This document shows, piece by piece, positions 1 through 8,505 of a DNA stretch of 64,000 bases. The notes under the pieces were generated by a model that had not been told where the DNA came from, did not search any database, and saw nothing but the letters and a program-made list of their open reading frames with translations. The DNA comes from SR-FBR-E99 sp963732365 (GTDB taxonomy: Bacteria > Bacteroidota > Bacteroidia > Bacteroidales > VadinHA17), in contig CAVSZC010000001.1 in NCBI GenBank assembly GCA_963732365.1, positions 310,001 through 374,000 on the forward strand, in the 5' to 3' direction. How positions within the stretch are numbered: the stretch's first letter is position 1; each line of letters starts with the position of its first letter. The translations under genes and the position numbers were made by a program.

Positions 1-54
1 GGCGATGTTTTTTCAATGATGTAAATATATCCATTATTTGCTGACCTCTCCGGG

Positions 55-702
55 GTGACCTACACAAATGTGTTACAGAAGCATGAGAGCGTTATCGGTT
101 GGGGAAATGCTATATTTGCCAATAATACCTCTTGCTTGGGTTTATTTAAAAAGTACTCGGACAGTGACATCATTGATGGTATCAGGAGGCAGGACAGCAA
201 GATACTCTCTTACCTCTATGACTCCTATTATGAGGTAATCCGTGACCATCTGAAGAAGAACAGCGGATCTGACGATGACATATATGACGTACTTCAGGAG
301 ACGGTTGTCATTCTCTATAAACAGGTAACGGGTGACGGCTTCAGGCTTACCTCTGACCTCAAGGGCTATTTCTTCGGCATAGCAAGGAATGTATGGAACA
401 CTCAGCTCCGTTATAAAGCGCGCCACACGTCATTTGAGGGTGACATTGCAGACAGTGACGGGCAGGAAGAGATAACGAATGCAACACTCGAGAGGATTGT
501 CTCCAGGTCATTTGCCCTGCTGAAGGAGGATTGCCAGATGGTGCTGAATCTCTACAGTGAAGGGTACAGTTATGAGGAAATAGCAAGGAAGATGGGTCTG
601 AAGAACGAGTCATACGCAAGGCGGAAGAAGTATCTGTGTAAGGAGGCACTGATGGAGATCATCAAGACAGATCCGGAATATCAGGATCTCGGTCCCCTGT
701 GA
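55..702 (+). CDS. ECF-type RNA polymerase sigma factor
   Basis: Sigma-70 family factor of about 215 residues that would direct core RNA polymerase to a small regulon. Region 2 is visible at about residues 35-115 (SDSDIIDGIRRQD, the conserved DVLQETVV core, then GYFFGIARNVWN). Region 4, a helix-turn-helix, is at about 150-205 (YSYEEIARKMGL followed by a basic RRKKYLCKEAL helix). There is no in-frame ATG near the start. GTG at 55 is the first possible start after an in-frame stop at 22-24, and a TTG at about 136 (LGLFKKY) would give the usual compact length. The 3' end overlaps the convergent CHAT protease gene by 22 bp, which hints at a linked function. Family assignment is firm; start and regulon are unknown. 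Confidence 0.85.
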   Translation: MTYTNVLQKHESVIGWGNAIFANNTSCLGLFKKYSDSDIIDGIRRQDSKILSYLYDSYYEVIRDHLKKNSGSDDDIYDVLQETVVILYKQVTGDGFRLTSDLKGYFFGIARNVWNTQLRYKARHTSFEGDIADSDGQEEITNATLERIVSRSFALLKEDCQMVLNLYSEGYSYEEIARKMGLKNESYARRKKYLCKEALMEIIKTDPEYQDLGPL

Positions 703-3700
703 ACAAAAGCTGTCAGTAAAGCCGCTGCCACAAGAAGAAGAAGGAAGGCCAGATAAAGTTTTATCCTGTCAAAATAGAGCGGGGTGTCATCGCCATAAAT
801 AACCAGCGTTGACCAGTAATAAGGATGCGAGCGGGTCTGGTCGGCTGTACGCAGGAAAGAGAGGCGGGCACTGCGCAGGGCGGCGCTCTTTGTCATTCCG
901 CTTCTCATATTCCTGTAGAACGATTTTATCACTGCCGAGGCTGAGACATCCTCCACCTCCCACATTGACATTACCACTGACCTGCTTCCTGCAAAAAGGA
1001 ATCCCCTGGCGAGGCTCAGAAGTCCTTCACCGGTAACGAACATGCCCATCCCGGTGTTGCATGAGCTGAGCACGACCATCATGGAATTCAGCGGAACGTT
1101 ATATACTTCGTAGGTGTTGAGAAAGCCGTCTTCCGTACCCTCTGCATCGGAAGCAAATATCATCTTTGAAAAGGCCGGATGAAGATCATTGACGATGGTA
1201 TGCATCGCCAGATGGATGATATCGTATCTTCCTGCCTCACTTTTGAAGGATCCCTCAGTGGCATTCTCAAGTGTGTAGGCTGTTCCCCCGCACTGCTTTA
1301 CGGCATCTTCCGCTTCTATGATGGCAAAAGGAAGGTTGCTGATCTCGCCCCTCAGCCCCGGGAAACTTGTCAGAAGTGAATCGGATATCTCCATCCCTGA
1401 GTAGGTAGGGGCAAAAGCAATGAGCTCATTGGTAAGACTTCTGCTCCGTCTGGGTGTCTCTGAAGAGAGGGTGACGCTGTAAATATATGAGAACCTGTAA
1501 CTCTTCAAAGCAAAGGGAGCATCACGGTAAAGGAGATCGGAACTGCGGTATTCTTCAGTGACGAGGGTCTCAAAAGGAATGTATGACAGGATGTTGTCAG
1601 GTGAGATCACGATCTTGTCGCCCCTAAGATATGGCTCAGCCGGCTTCAGCAGTACAGTGTAAAGTTGGTGAGCCAGGTCCATGAAGTCATTGAATGGTTT
1701 GCGCACACTGCTTGTCCCGGGCATGACCGAAAGCATCTTCCTGAACCGGCCAAGGGAATCATAAAACGAGGAATCGATATCCTGCTCAATAATAGCTGTT
1801 CCCCCCCTGTTAACCACGAAAATAAAGAGTTTTCCCTCCAGAAGAACATAGCTCAGGAGATTGGCATTCTTCCCTATGACCGGAATTACGCCCGGCAGCG
1901 GGGTGACCTCACTCTTGAATTTCAGGCTGTAATATGCCGGGTAGCTGGACTCAAACACCTTTATGAGGGAATCACGTGATCTCAGCAGGCTGAAAGTCAT
2001 GCTCTCCCATGTTGATATCCTCTGGGAATCAGGCTTTGCTTTTGCCGTCTCATTGGCAATGAGCTCCTTATAGAAGCCTATCTCCCCTCTTATTTCATTG
2101 TCAAGATTAACCAGCTCTTCAGGCAGTGAAAGCCGGGCAGCATTCAGTTCTCTCATCGAAGCAAGGAATCCGGCAACCTTGCTCCTCTCCGAGTATTCGA
2201 ACGCACCTCTGAGCGATTCCTGGCTGTTGTCAAGCTTGTGAAGCTGAACGTAGTTGTCAATTATTCCGGTGTAGAAATCCCTTGAGAGGGCACTGAGATT
2301 GTTTCTGCTCTCCTCCTCGCTCATCTCAAGTCTCTGCCGGTCATAGAGCATGACAATCTGATGTCCGGTCTCAACGGCCATTCTAAGGTAATCAGCATTC
2401 CCCGTTTCCCCGGCCAGCGCATCAAGTGCCCTGTATTTCAATACTCTTATGTTAATGTCTGACTCGGTGAAGGAAATGATATTCCTGTTTACCTGACCAG
2501 CCCCGTCAGATTCGTTTCCGGATGTTTTGATTATCTCGTCAACCGTTTCGATTACCTTCAGGTACTGGCGGTCATCGAACAGGGTGCCGGCGTATCCGGT
2601 CAGAATGTAGTTCTTAAGTGTAATGTCCCATGGGAAGTTCTCAGTATATGAGAAGCATTCCCTGTACATTGCCAGTGCCCGCGGAGTATCGCCGGTAGTC
2701 TTGTGAACGAAGGCTGCTGCCGATGCCAGCATCATGCTATATTCACGGCTGTCAGAGCCAAAGGTCTCACTGACGTATGAAAGGCCCTTTTCAAGAATTA
2801 CTTCGCCCTCAGCAGATCTCCCGTTTTCAGCCAGAAAGCCTGCATAGTTAATGTATATCAGATATTCGTCCTGGTTTTCCTTTCTGCCTTTGAATGCGAG
2901 TCCCCTCTTGAAGTATATCTCAGCCTCCTCCGGTTGATCAAGATCGCGGTAAAGCTGTGATATGGTATTAAGAATCAGTTGCTTCGACTCGCTGTCCGAA
3001 GCCCCGTACAGGTCATAAAGCTTAAGGGCCTCCCGGCAATAAACAAGTGATTTTGTATATTCAGAATTGCGGTAGAGACTCAGTCCGATCACCTGATATA
3101 GGTCTGCTATTACCGGCTTCTGAACACGATCAGGGTAAAGAGCCGTGATTTCAAGCCCCCTCTCGGCCATTATGATGGCGAGGTCAGAGTTCTTCATTTC
3201 AAGGCAGATACTCGCCAGGTTCAGATAGTTGTTTGCGAGGGAAGAGGAATCATTCTCCACAGTCAATCGCCTGGCTGACAGAGCCTTAAGGCCAGTAATG
3301 TAAGCATTTTCATAGTCTCCTGCCTTAAAAAGAGCTGCGGCCATATTACTGAGTCCCGTTGCATACCTGCGATCGGTGACACCAGATGATTCCCTGTATC
3401 GCACCGATGAGGCAAGTCTTTCAGCAGCGAGACTGTTCCTGTTGCCGAGGAGGTAATAATATCCGGTCAGATAATAAGCATCAGACATCAGAACAATATC
3501 GCGCGAGCTGCCGGAAGCAAGTATGAGTTCTATCTTTTCTGTCAGCGATGCGGCCTGTTCTTCATTGTATCCGTCAACGAGGGCTGCCTGCAGTTCTTCC
3601 GTGAGGCGGAACAACAGAGTATCATTCGTCTCCTGTAATGAAATGCCTGCCTCTGTTACAGGTGACGCTGAAGTGTATGACCCGTCAGATGCCCCGATAA

Positions 3701-3749
3701 TAATCAAAGCAAACATTACAGGCACCTTGATATGGCGGATTAAGCTCAT
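681..3749 (-). CDS. TPR-CHAT caspase-like protease, secreted and membrane-anchored
   Basis: Large protein (1022 aa) with an N-terminal signal-like hydrophobic stretch (VPVMFALIIIGAS), about ten TPR-like helical repeats across residues 50-480, a helical linker, and a C-terminal CHAT (caspase HetF associated with TPRs) peptidase domain at about 690-990. The CHAT dyad is visible: His846/His850 in IIHLAMH and Cys897 in VVLSSCNTGMG. A transmembrane helix at about 998-1016 ends in a short basic tail (HRGPRS). Signal peptide plus C-terminal anchor place TPR and CHAT in the periplasm, facing outward from the inner membrane. It converges on the sigma factor gene (22-bp overlap) and is divergent from the GG-peptide/TPR/kinase genes. 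Known CHAT proteases cleave specific partners; the substrate here is inferred, not shown. Confidence 0.88.
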   Translation of the reverse strand: MSLIRHIKVPVMFALIIIGASDGSYTSASPVTEAGISLQETNDTLLFRLTEELQAALVDGYNEEQAASLTEKIELILASGSSRDIVLMSDAYYLTGYYYLLGNRNSLAAERLASSVRYRESSGVTDRRYATGLSNMAAALFKAGDYENAYITGLKALSARRLTVENDSSSLANNYLNLASICLEMKNSDLAIIMAERGLEITALYPDRVQKPVIADLYQVIGLSLYRNSEYTKSLVYCREALKLYDLYGASDSESKQLILNTISQLYRDLDQPEEAEIYFKRGLAFKGRKENQDEYLIYINYAGFLAENGRSAEGEVILEKGLSYVSETFGSDSREYSMMLASAAAFVHKTTGDTPRALAMYRECFSYTENFPWDITLKNYILTGYAGTLFDDRQYLKVIETVDEIIKTSGNESDGAGQVNRNIISFTESDINIRVLKYRALDALAGETGNADYLRMAVETGHQIVMLYDRQRLEMSEEESRNNLSALSRDFYTGIIDNYVQLHKLDNSQESLRGAFEYSERSKVAGFLASMRELNAARLSLPEELVNLDNEIRGEIGFYKELIANETAKAKPDSQRISTWESMTFSLLRSRDSLIKVFESSYPAYYSLKFKSEVTPLPGVIPVIGKNANLLSYVLLEGKLFIFVVNRGGTAIIEQDIDSSFYDSLGRFRKMLSVMPGTSSVRKPFNDFMDLAHQLYTVLLKPAEPYLRGDKIVISPDNILSYIPFETLVTEEYRSSDLLYRDAPFALKSYRFSYIYSVTLSSETPRRSRSLTNELIAFAPTYSGMEISDSLLTSFPGLRGEISNLPFAIIEAEDAVKQCGGTAYTLENATEGSFKSEAGRYDIIHLAMHTIVNDLHPAFSKMIFASDAEGTEDGFLNTYEVYNVPLNSMMVVLSSCNTGMGMFVTGEGLLSLARGFLFAGSRSVVMSMWEVEDVSASAVIKSFYRNMRSGMTKSAALRSARLSFLRTADQTRSHPYYWSTLVIYGDDTPLYFDRIKLYLAFLLLLVAAALLTAFVHRGPRS

Positions 3750-3959
3750 CCTGTCGGGTCTTTCTTTCCGGCATAAAAATATAAAACTATTACATACCCT
3801 GAGCAGTCAATTTTGTGCCACTGTATTATATTGAATATATGACACTTAGGTTTTTTTTAAAAAATAGTTGATTTTTTTGTGTCACAAATTGCCGTGTTAT
3901 GACATGTACGGTATAAAGTGAAATTAAACCCTGAATTAATAATACAAATAATTAAAGAG
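3750..3959. promoter_or_regulatory. Divergent control region between CHAT gene and GG-peptide gene
   Basis: AT-rich 210-bp spacer that must hold the promoters of both divergent units. It contains a T8/A6 tract near 3850 and a spaced dyad TGACAC (about 3840) and GTGTCA (about 3880). The dyad could be an operator or a site for the neighbouring sigma factor. This is inference; no standard TAnnTTTG element is obvious. Confidence 0.35.
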
Positions 3960-4097
3960 ATGAAAACCCTGAAACTTGAAAACTTCAATGAGTTTGTTCT
4001 TTCAAACGAGGAGATGATTAATGTACGCGGCGGCAACGGAGCAGCAATTATATCACTTGATGGTCCAACCAGGCCTCCAATCATTATTGAATTCTAA
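3960..4097 (+). CDS. Double-glycine leader peptide (RiPP-precursor-like), 45 aa
   Basis: Short gene with ATG at 3960 and TAA at 4095-4097. The N-terminus (MKTLKLENFNEFVLSNEEM) followed by INVRGG matches the Bacteroidota natural-product precursor leader type: KxLKLxNxxxxxLSxEEMxxxxGG. After the Gly-Gly at residues 24-25 comes a 20-residue core rich in Ile and Pro (GPTRPPIIIEF at the end) without Cys, Ser or Thr clusters. Such leaders are usually cleaved after GG by a C39-type peptidase during export. No transporter or modifying enzyme is in view, so cleavage by the adjacent CHAT protease or use as a signal peptide are alternatives. It is the first gene of the plus-strand unit leading to the TPR membrane protein and kinase. 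It is easy to miss because it is so short. Confidence 0.75.
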   Translation: MKTLKLENFNEFVLSNEEMINVRGGNGAAIISLDGPTRPPIIIEF

Positions 4098-4287
4098 ATA
4101 AGGGATAAAGGCCGCAGCAGCGGCACAACAATATATAGTTTTTGCGGGGCTGTGCGAAAGCATTATGGTCCTGAAACCGGAGAGCATGCACTGTATGGTG
4201 CAGGCAGGGCCCCTGAAAACGACATTAGGTTATAAAAAGCTGTATGACAGTTTATTATGAATTAAGTGTGAAATAATATTACAGATC
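4098..4287 (+). other. Spacer after GG-peptide gene, no supported gene
   Basis: 190 bp between the GG-peptide and the TPR gene. A 5-bp stem (GCCGC/GCGGC, 4111-4124) follows the peptide stop but has no U-run. A 31-codon reading frame at 4165-4260 has no recognisable features. Nothing else is seen. Confidence 0.4.
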
Positions 4288-5031
4288 ATGAACACGATTA
4301 ACGTCAATCACACCATTGAGAACTATCTGAGCGGATCAGCAGGAAAAGCTGAGGAGGCATGGTTACAGGGTGAAATAAACAGGGATCCGGGCCTTGCCAG
4401 GGAGGTGGCGCTGAGACGCCGCACCAATGAGATACTGGAAGACAGGAGCATCCTTGACCTGAGAGCCAAGCTCTCAGCTATCGAGATGAAGAAACGCTCT
4501 GGTGGCACCCTCAGGAACACTATGGTAAGATCAGCAAAATACGCTGCAGCTGTAGCTCTCCTTGCTGTTATCACTGCGGCGCTTTACCTGGCGCTGAGAG
4601 CAGGCACTCCGGACCAGCTCTACAATAAATATTACGCACGCTATGAATCTCCGGGGGCTGTCCGTTCTGTTGTGGATGCTGGCAATTCGCTGATGGAGAA
4701 TGCTATAGCGTCATATGCAGCAAAAGATTATGAAACAGCCATAGGATACCTTGAGCAGCTGATAAGCACAGAACAGGGCAGCATTGAAACGGTATTCATG
4801 CATGGCATGGCAAACATGGAAGTGAAAAACTACCCATCGGCTACCGGTTCATTCACCAGGGTGCTCGAGCACAATGACAACCTCTATCTTGAAGACGCTG
4901 CATGGTATCTCGGCCTGTGTTATATGATGACAGAAGACAGGGAAAGAGCGGTGAGACAGTTCGATGCAATATCAGCATCGAGGAGCCGGTACAGCAAAGA
5001 GGCTGCCAGGCTTGCCAGGAGGCTGAAGTAA
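4288..5031 (+). CDS. Membrane TPR protein with anti-sigma-like N-terminus
   Basis: 247 aa. Residues 1-80 form a soluble helical segment of the kind seen at the start of Bacteroidota anti-sigma/TPR membrane proteins (ENYLSGSAGKAEEAWLQGEI, then NRDPGLAREVALRRRTNEIL). One transmembrane helix lies at about 85-103 (YAAAVALLAVITAALYLAL). Residues 115-247 carry about three TPR units (DYETAIGYLEQLI, NYPSATGSFTRVL, DRERAVRQFDAI). Topology is therefore N-in, TPR-out. Together with the nearby ECF sigma factor this suggests an anti-sigma factor whose periplasmic TPR part is sensed or cut by the periplasmic CHAT protease. The zinc-binding HxxxCxxC motif of classical ZAS anti-sigmas is absent. Membrane/TPR assignment is firm; anti-sigma role is inferred. 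Confidence 0.75.
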   Translation: MNTINVNHTIENYLSGSAGKAEEAWLQGEINRDPGLAREVALRRRTNEILEDRSILDLRAKLSAIEMKKRSGGTLRNTMVRSAKYAAAVALLAVITAALYLALRAGTPDQLYNKYYARYESPGAVRSVVDAGNSLMENAIASYAAKDYETAIGYLEQLISTEQGSIETVFMHGMANMEVKNYPSATGSFTRVLEHNDNLYLEDAAWYLGLCYMMTEDRERAVRQFDAISASRSRYSKEAARLARRLK

Positions 5032-5052
5032 CTATTCCTCACCCAACGTCAT

Positions 5053-5868
5053 ATGTTTGAAATACTGCGTAATGCCAACAAGGATATAAGTCTGACGGAC
5101 GGGTCGGGACAGAATAAATTTAACCAGATGTTTAACAAGCCTCAAATATTAGCAGGCGTATCTCACGAGGTACGGACACAGATGAACTCTATTGTCGCAT
5201 TCTCATATCTTATGAACAATGCAAGGTTCAATGACGATGACCGCCGTGAGTTTTCAGAACAGATAATTGCATCATGTGAACAGCTTATTGGTCTTTTTGA
5301 GAATTTCTTCGATACAGCAGCACTTGAAACAGGGTCCGTCAGGGAGGACCTCAGGGAAAGTGATGCCGTGAAAATGTTCGAGTCACTCGCCTCACAATTC
5401 AGGGTTTTAATGAGGAAGAAGGGCAAGGACAATATCGTTCTCATCCAGGAGGATGATCTGCCTGACAAACTTATGATAAGGATGAATACGGCAAGGATTG
5501 AGAGGATCATAAACAATCTCTTCAGGAATGCACTTGACAATACTTTTTCAGGGTTTATCAAGTTTGGGTGCACATACCGCGATGAGAGAATTACCTTCTA
5601 TGTCAAAGATTCTGGCCAGGGTTTCTCCAGAAGCAGCCAGCTGCTGCTTTCCGATAATCCTGAAATCCATTATTCCGACAGTCAGGATACCTATTCCGCT
5701 ATGAATTTAATCCTGGCCAGAAATCTTATTCTTGCGCTGGATGGCTCTGTCAGGGTTGAGCCCAACGATGCAGGAGGCACTTCTGTGTACATTTCTCTTC
5801 CGGTGCGGGAGAGTTCCGGGTTGAAGATTTTAACGGGTACTTCCACGGAAAAGAAGATAGCGATCTGA
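5053..5868 (+). CDS. Orphan soluble histidine kinase
   Basis: 271 aa, no membrane segment. The dimerisation/phospho-acceptor helix carries His38 in SHEVRTQMNSIVAFS, a variant of the usual SHELRTPLN box. The ATP-binding domain spans about 130-260 with an N-box (RIERIINNLFRNALDN), a G1-type DSGQGF motif and a C-terminal GGTSVYISLPV strand. There is no receiver, PAS or sensor domain and no response regulator next door. It begins 21 bp after the TPR membrane protein, so is probably co-transcribed and may take input from, or feed into, the sigma/CHAT locus. The family is clear; the partner is unknown. Confidence 0.82.
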   Translation: MFEILRNANKDISLTDGSGQNKFNQMFNKPQILAGVSHEVRTQMNSIVAFSYLMNNARFNDDDRREFSEQIIASCEQLIGLFENFFDTAALETGSVREDLRESDAVKMFESLASQFRVLMRKKGKDNIVLIQEDDLPDKLMIRMNTARIERIINNLFRNALDNTFSGFIKFGCTYRDERITFYVKDSGQGFSRSSQLLLSDNPEIHYSDSQDTYSAMNLILARNLILALDGSVRVEPNDAGGTSVYISLPVRESSGLKILTGTSTEKKIAI

Positions 5869-5907
5869 CAATTCCGGAGTACTGCACATGTCTGATAAAA
5901 GTCGGAT

Positions 5908-5930
5908 AAGGGGGATGAGAATTCCCCTTT
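5908..5930. terminator. Intrinsic terminator between convergent genes
   Basis: Stem AAGGGG (5908 on) paired with CCCCTT before a T-rich tail (TATTTATT), between the kinase (plus) and the PorE-like gene (minus). The stem is short and imperfect near the loop. Confidence 0.5.
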
Positions 5931-7872
5931 ATTTATTGATGCCAACAGACAGTATCGTAATCTCAGTACGCCTGTTGAGCTTCTTGCCGGCAGGAGTAAT
6001 GTTATCAGCAATGGGGGAGGTCTCGCCGTACCCATGTGAAAAGATCCTGTCAGCCCCTATTCCTCTTTTTATAAGAAATTCCCTTACTGACATTGCCCGG
6101 CGTTCTGACAGCAGCTGGTTGTGCTCATCAGAACCATCAGAGTCAGTATGGCCTCCTATCTCAATCACCACGGTGTTGTTAACCGCTAGGAACTCAAGAA
6201 GATTTTCAAGCTCCGGCTTCGATTCTTCAAGAAGCTCCCATGAGTCTGTATCATAAAATACGTTGTACATCCTCATGTGTTCACCTTCCCTTACCCGGTT
6301 GAGTCCTACGGTCTTCCTGTATGGTTCCGTGGAGGTATATCCCGTCTCAAAATCAAAGTTCTCCGAGTAGATCATATACCCGTCTGCAGTAACATTGAGT
6401 CCATAACTGAAGCCCGATGGAAGACAAACGAAGAATGCTCCGGCCTTGTCAGTCAGCGAGGCAATCACCATAGTGTTATTGGTCAGGTCGGTCAGCTCAA
6501 ACCTTGCCACCAGCGGCTTGCCGTCTGCCTTGTCAATGACTTTTCCCCTGAAATAGGAAACAGGCTCAGGCTGAATCTCTTCGGGAAGGTTTATATAGAA
6601 GATGTCTTTGCCTTTTGAACTGGCTCTCACAGATGAAAAGAATGCTTTGCGGCCTGATGATTCGATAATAAGCCCTGTCTCGTCAGCCGGAGTGTTTACA
6701 GCAGGCCCCATATTGACGGGGGTGGTCCAGGTTGAATCAGGATTCATGGTAGTGCTGTAGATATCGAATCCACCAAATGACTCTCTTCCGTTCGATGAAA
6801 AATAAAGAGTTCTGCCGTTGAAATATATGAATGGAGAGAATTCGTCACCTGCGCTGTTGATTGTTTTCCCGGGGTTTACGGGTGTACGCCAGTTGCCGTC
6901 CATGTTACGCACAGAATACCATATATCCATCCCTCCCATCCCGCCGGGCCTGTTGCTTACGAAGAAGAGCATCCTGCCGTTTGGGCTTATTGAGGGCTGT
7001 GACTCCCACGATGTGGAGTTCACCGGAGAACCTACGTTTACTCCCGGTGACCACCGCACGCCGTCGAACAGTGAGTAGTAAATGTCACATCGTCCGTGGC
7101 CGTCCAGACGGTCACAGGCGGCAAAGTACATCGAGCGGCCGTCGGAAGCGATTGACTGTGCACCTTCATTTCCGGCGGTATTCAGCGGGGCTCCTGCATT
7201 ACGGGCCCTTCCCCAGGTGTTGTCATTCATGTTCCACCTGCTTATGTAAAAATCCTCCTGCCTGTCATTACCGTAGCCGCCGGCTCTTTTTACTTCACGG
7301 GTGAAATAAAGATCCTGTCCGTCACCGGTGACCGAGGGCCAGTATTCGTCAAGCTCTGTGTTGACCGAATCTCCCACGCTGAGCGGTTCAGTCTGGAACA
7401 ATGAGCCCGGGAAGGAGAGCGCAAAGATGCAGTTCCTGACAAGCATCTCCGCATCTGTACGGAGCTTCGCAGTAGTCTTAGGCTGTTTAAGGTATGCCTC
7501 GAGATGGGCTTTTGCCTCAGTATACCTTCCCGTGCGCATCTCAGCACGGCCCAGACTGTACAGTGCAGGGACAAAATAAAGCGAGTCAAGGGAAACGGCC
7601 TTACGGTAGTGCGTCACAGATTTTTCCCATTCGCCGATATCACTGTATAGCTGCCCCAGTAAAAGGTGAGCCTCATAGAATCTGTCGTCTTCACCGATCG
7701 CCACCTTCAGGTTCCGCTCCGCCCGGTCAAGGAAAAGGAGATCGTAATCTCTCTTGCCAAGATCATAATACTTGAGGGCCCTGTTGGAACGGGTATGCAG
7801 CCCCTGTCCTGATACGGCACACTGGCTCAGAAAAAGAAAAACGAAGGTTGCTATGGTCAGCCTGCAGCTCAT
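5929..7872 (-). CDS. PorE-like OmpA-family protein (TPR, PD40 propeller, CarboxypepD, OmpA)
   Basis: 647 aa with a signal peptide. Domain order: TPR-like repeats (about 30-140), WD40-like PD40 beta-propeller (about 170-410, with repeats such as SPNGRMLFFVSNRPGG and YFNGRTLYFSSNGRE), a carboxypeptidase-regulatory-like fold (about 430-520), and a C-terminal OmpA peptidoglycan-binding domain (about 530-645, GGHTDSDGSDEHNQLLSERR). This is the order known for PorE of the type IX secretion system, which links the machinery to peptidoglycan, but Bacteroidota carry many paralogues. The candidate lipobox LSQC has an unusual Gln at -1, so a type I signal cleaved near AVSG is as likely. Its start abuts the QueE stop with no gap. 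Confidence 0.85.
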   Translation of the reverse strand: MSCRLTIATFVFLFLSQCAVSGQGLHTRSNRALKYYDLGKRDYDLLFLDRAERNLKVAIGEDDRFYEAHLLLGQLYSDIGEWEKSVTHYRKAVSLDSLYFVPALYSLGRAEMRTGRYTEAKAHLEAYLKQPKTTAKLRTDAEMLVRNCIFALSFPGSLFQTEPLSVGDSVNTELDEYWPSVTGDGQDLYFTREVKRAGGYGNDRQEDFYISRWNMNDNTWGRARNAGAPLNTAGNEGAQSIASDGRSMYFAACDRLDGHGRCDIYYSLFDGVRWSPGVNVGSPVNSTSWESQPSISPNGRMLFFVSNRPGGMGGMDIWYSVRNMDGNWRTPVNPGKTINSAGDEFSPFIYFNGRTLYFSSNGRESFGGFDIYSTTMNPDSTWTTPVNMGPAVNTPADETGLIIESSGRKAFFSSVRASSKGKDIFYINLPEEIQPEPVSYFRGKVIDKADGKPLVARFELTDLTNNTMVIASLTDKAGAFFVCLPSGFSYGLNVTADGYMIYSENFDFETGYTSTEPYRKTVGLNRVREGEHMRMYNVFYDTDSWELLEESKPELENLLEFLAVNNTVVIEIGGHTDSDGSDEHNQLLSERRAMSVREFLIKRGIGADRIFSHGYGETSPIADNITPAGKKLNRRTEITILSVGINK

Positions 7873-8499
7873 TCAGGGAATATGCATGAACTTATGTGCC
7901 TGCAGCGAGACATTCCATTTTGTATTCTTCTTGACATATTCCGTTATAGCAGCTATCAAATCACTGAACCGGCTCCATTCCGGCTGGAGGAACAACACGC
8001 ATTCGCCGCTCACCCGGCGGCTGTACTCTTCTGCTGCCTCAAAATCAGTGCCATCCTCAATTATCACCTTGAGCTCGTGGGCTTTTTTCCAGATACCCTC
8101 CAATGGCGGAGAGCCCTTCTTCGGAGAGAGGGTGATCCAGTCCCAGATGCCTGTCAGCGGATAGGCCCCGGATGTTTCCAGGTAAGTCTTCAGTCCGTCC
8201 TTTTTGATCATACTGCACAGCAGGTCAAGGTTCCACATCAGCGGTTCTCCTCCGGTGACCACAACCGAGTCAGCCCCGGAATTCCTCACATGACCGGCTA
8301 TTGTCTCCACATCAACCAGGGGATGCAGTGCTGCGTTCCAGGAGTATTTGGTATCACACCAGCTGCATCCTATGTCGCAGCCTCCTATTCTGATGAAGTA
8401 TGCTGCCTTGCCAGTATTGTAACCCTCGCCCTGTATAGAATAGAACTCTTCCACCAGCGGAAGCTGCAGCCCGTCGTTATGTTCATCTTTCTGATACAT
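7873..8499 (-). CDS. queE: 7-carboxy-7-deazaguanine synthase QueE
   Basis: Radical SAM enzyme (208 aa) that rearranges 6-carboxy-tetrahydropterin to 7-carboxy-7-deazaguanine, the ring-contraction step of queuosine/7-deazaguanine synthesis in the cytoplasm. The cluster-binding motif Cys41-x3-Cys45-x2-Cys48 (GGCDIGCSWCDTKYSW) and the preceding FYSIQGEGYNTGKAAYFIR segment are diagnostic. The GGEPL motif follows in VVTGGEPLMW. The gene lies 6 bp after the alkaline phosphatase and directly before the PorE-like gene in a minus-strand operon. Other que genes are not in the window. Confidence 0.93.
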   Translation of the reverse strand: MYQKDEHNDGLQLPLVEEFYSIQGEGYNTGKAAYFIRIGGCDIGCSWCDTKYSWNAALHPLVDVETIAGHVRNSGADSVVVTGGEPLMWNLDLLCSMIKKDGLKTYLETSGAYPLTGIWDWITLSPKKGSPPLEGIWKKAHELKVIIEDGTDFEAAEEYSRRVSGECVLFLQPEWSRFSDLIAAITEYVKKNTKWNVSLQAHKFMHIP

Positions 8500-8505
8500 T
8501 ATGCT

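Noticed and set aside
4165..4260. 31-codon frame after the GG-peptide gene
   Set aside because: No leader, motif or repeat of the first peptide; length is within chance.
55..5868. A type III-E CRISPR locus
   Set aside because: Despite the CHAT and sigma genes, no effector, Cas1/Cas2 or spaced repeats are seen in the window.
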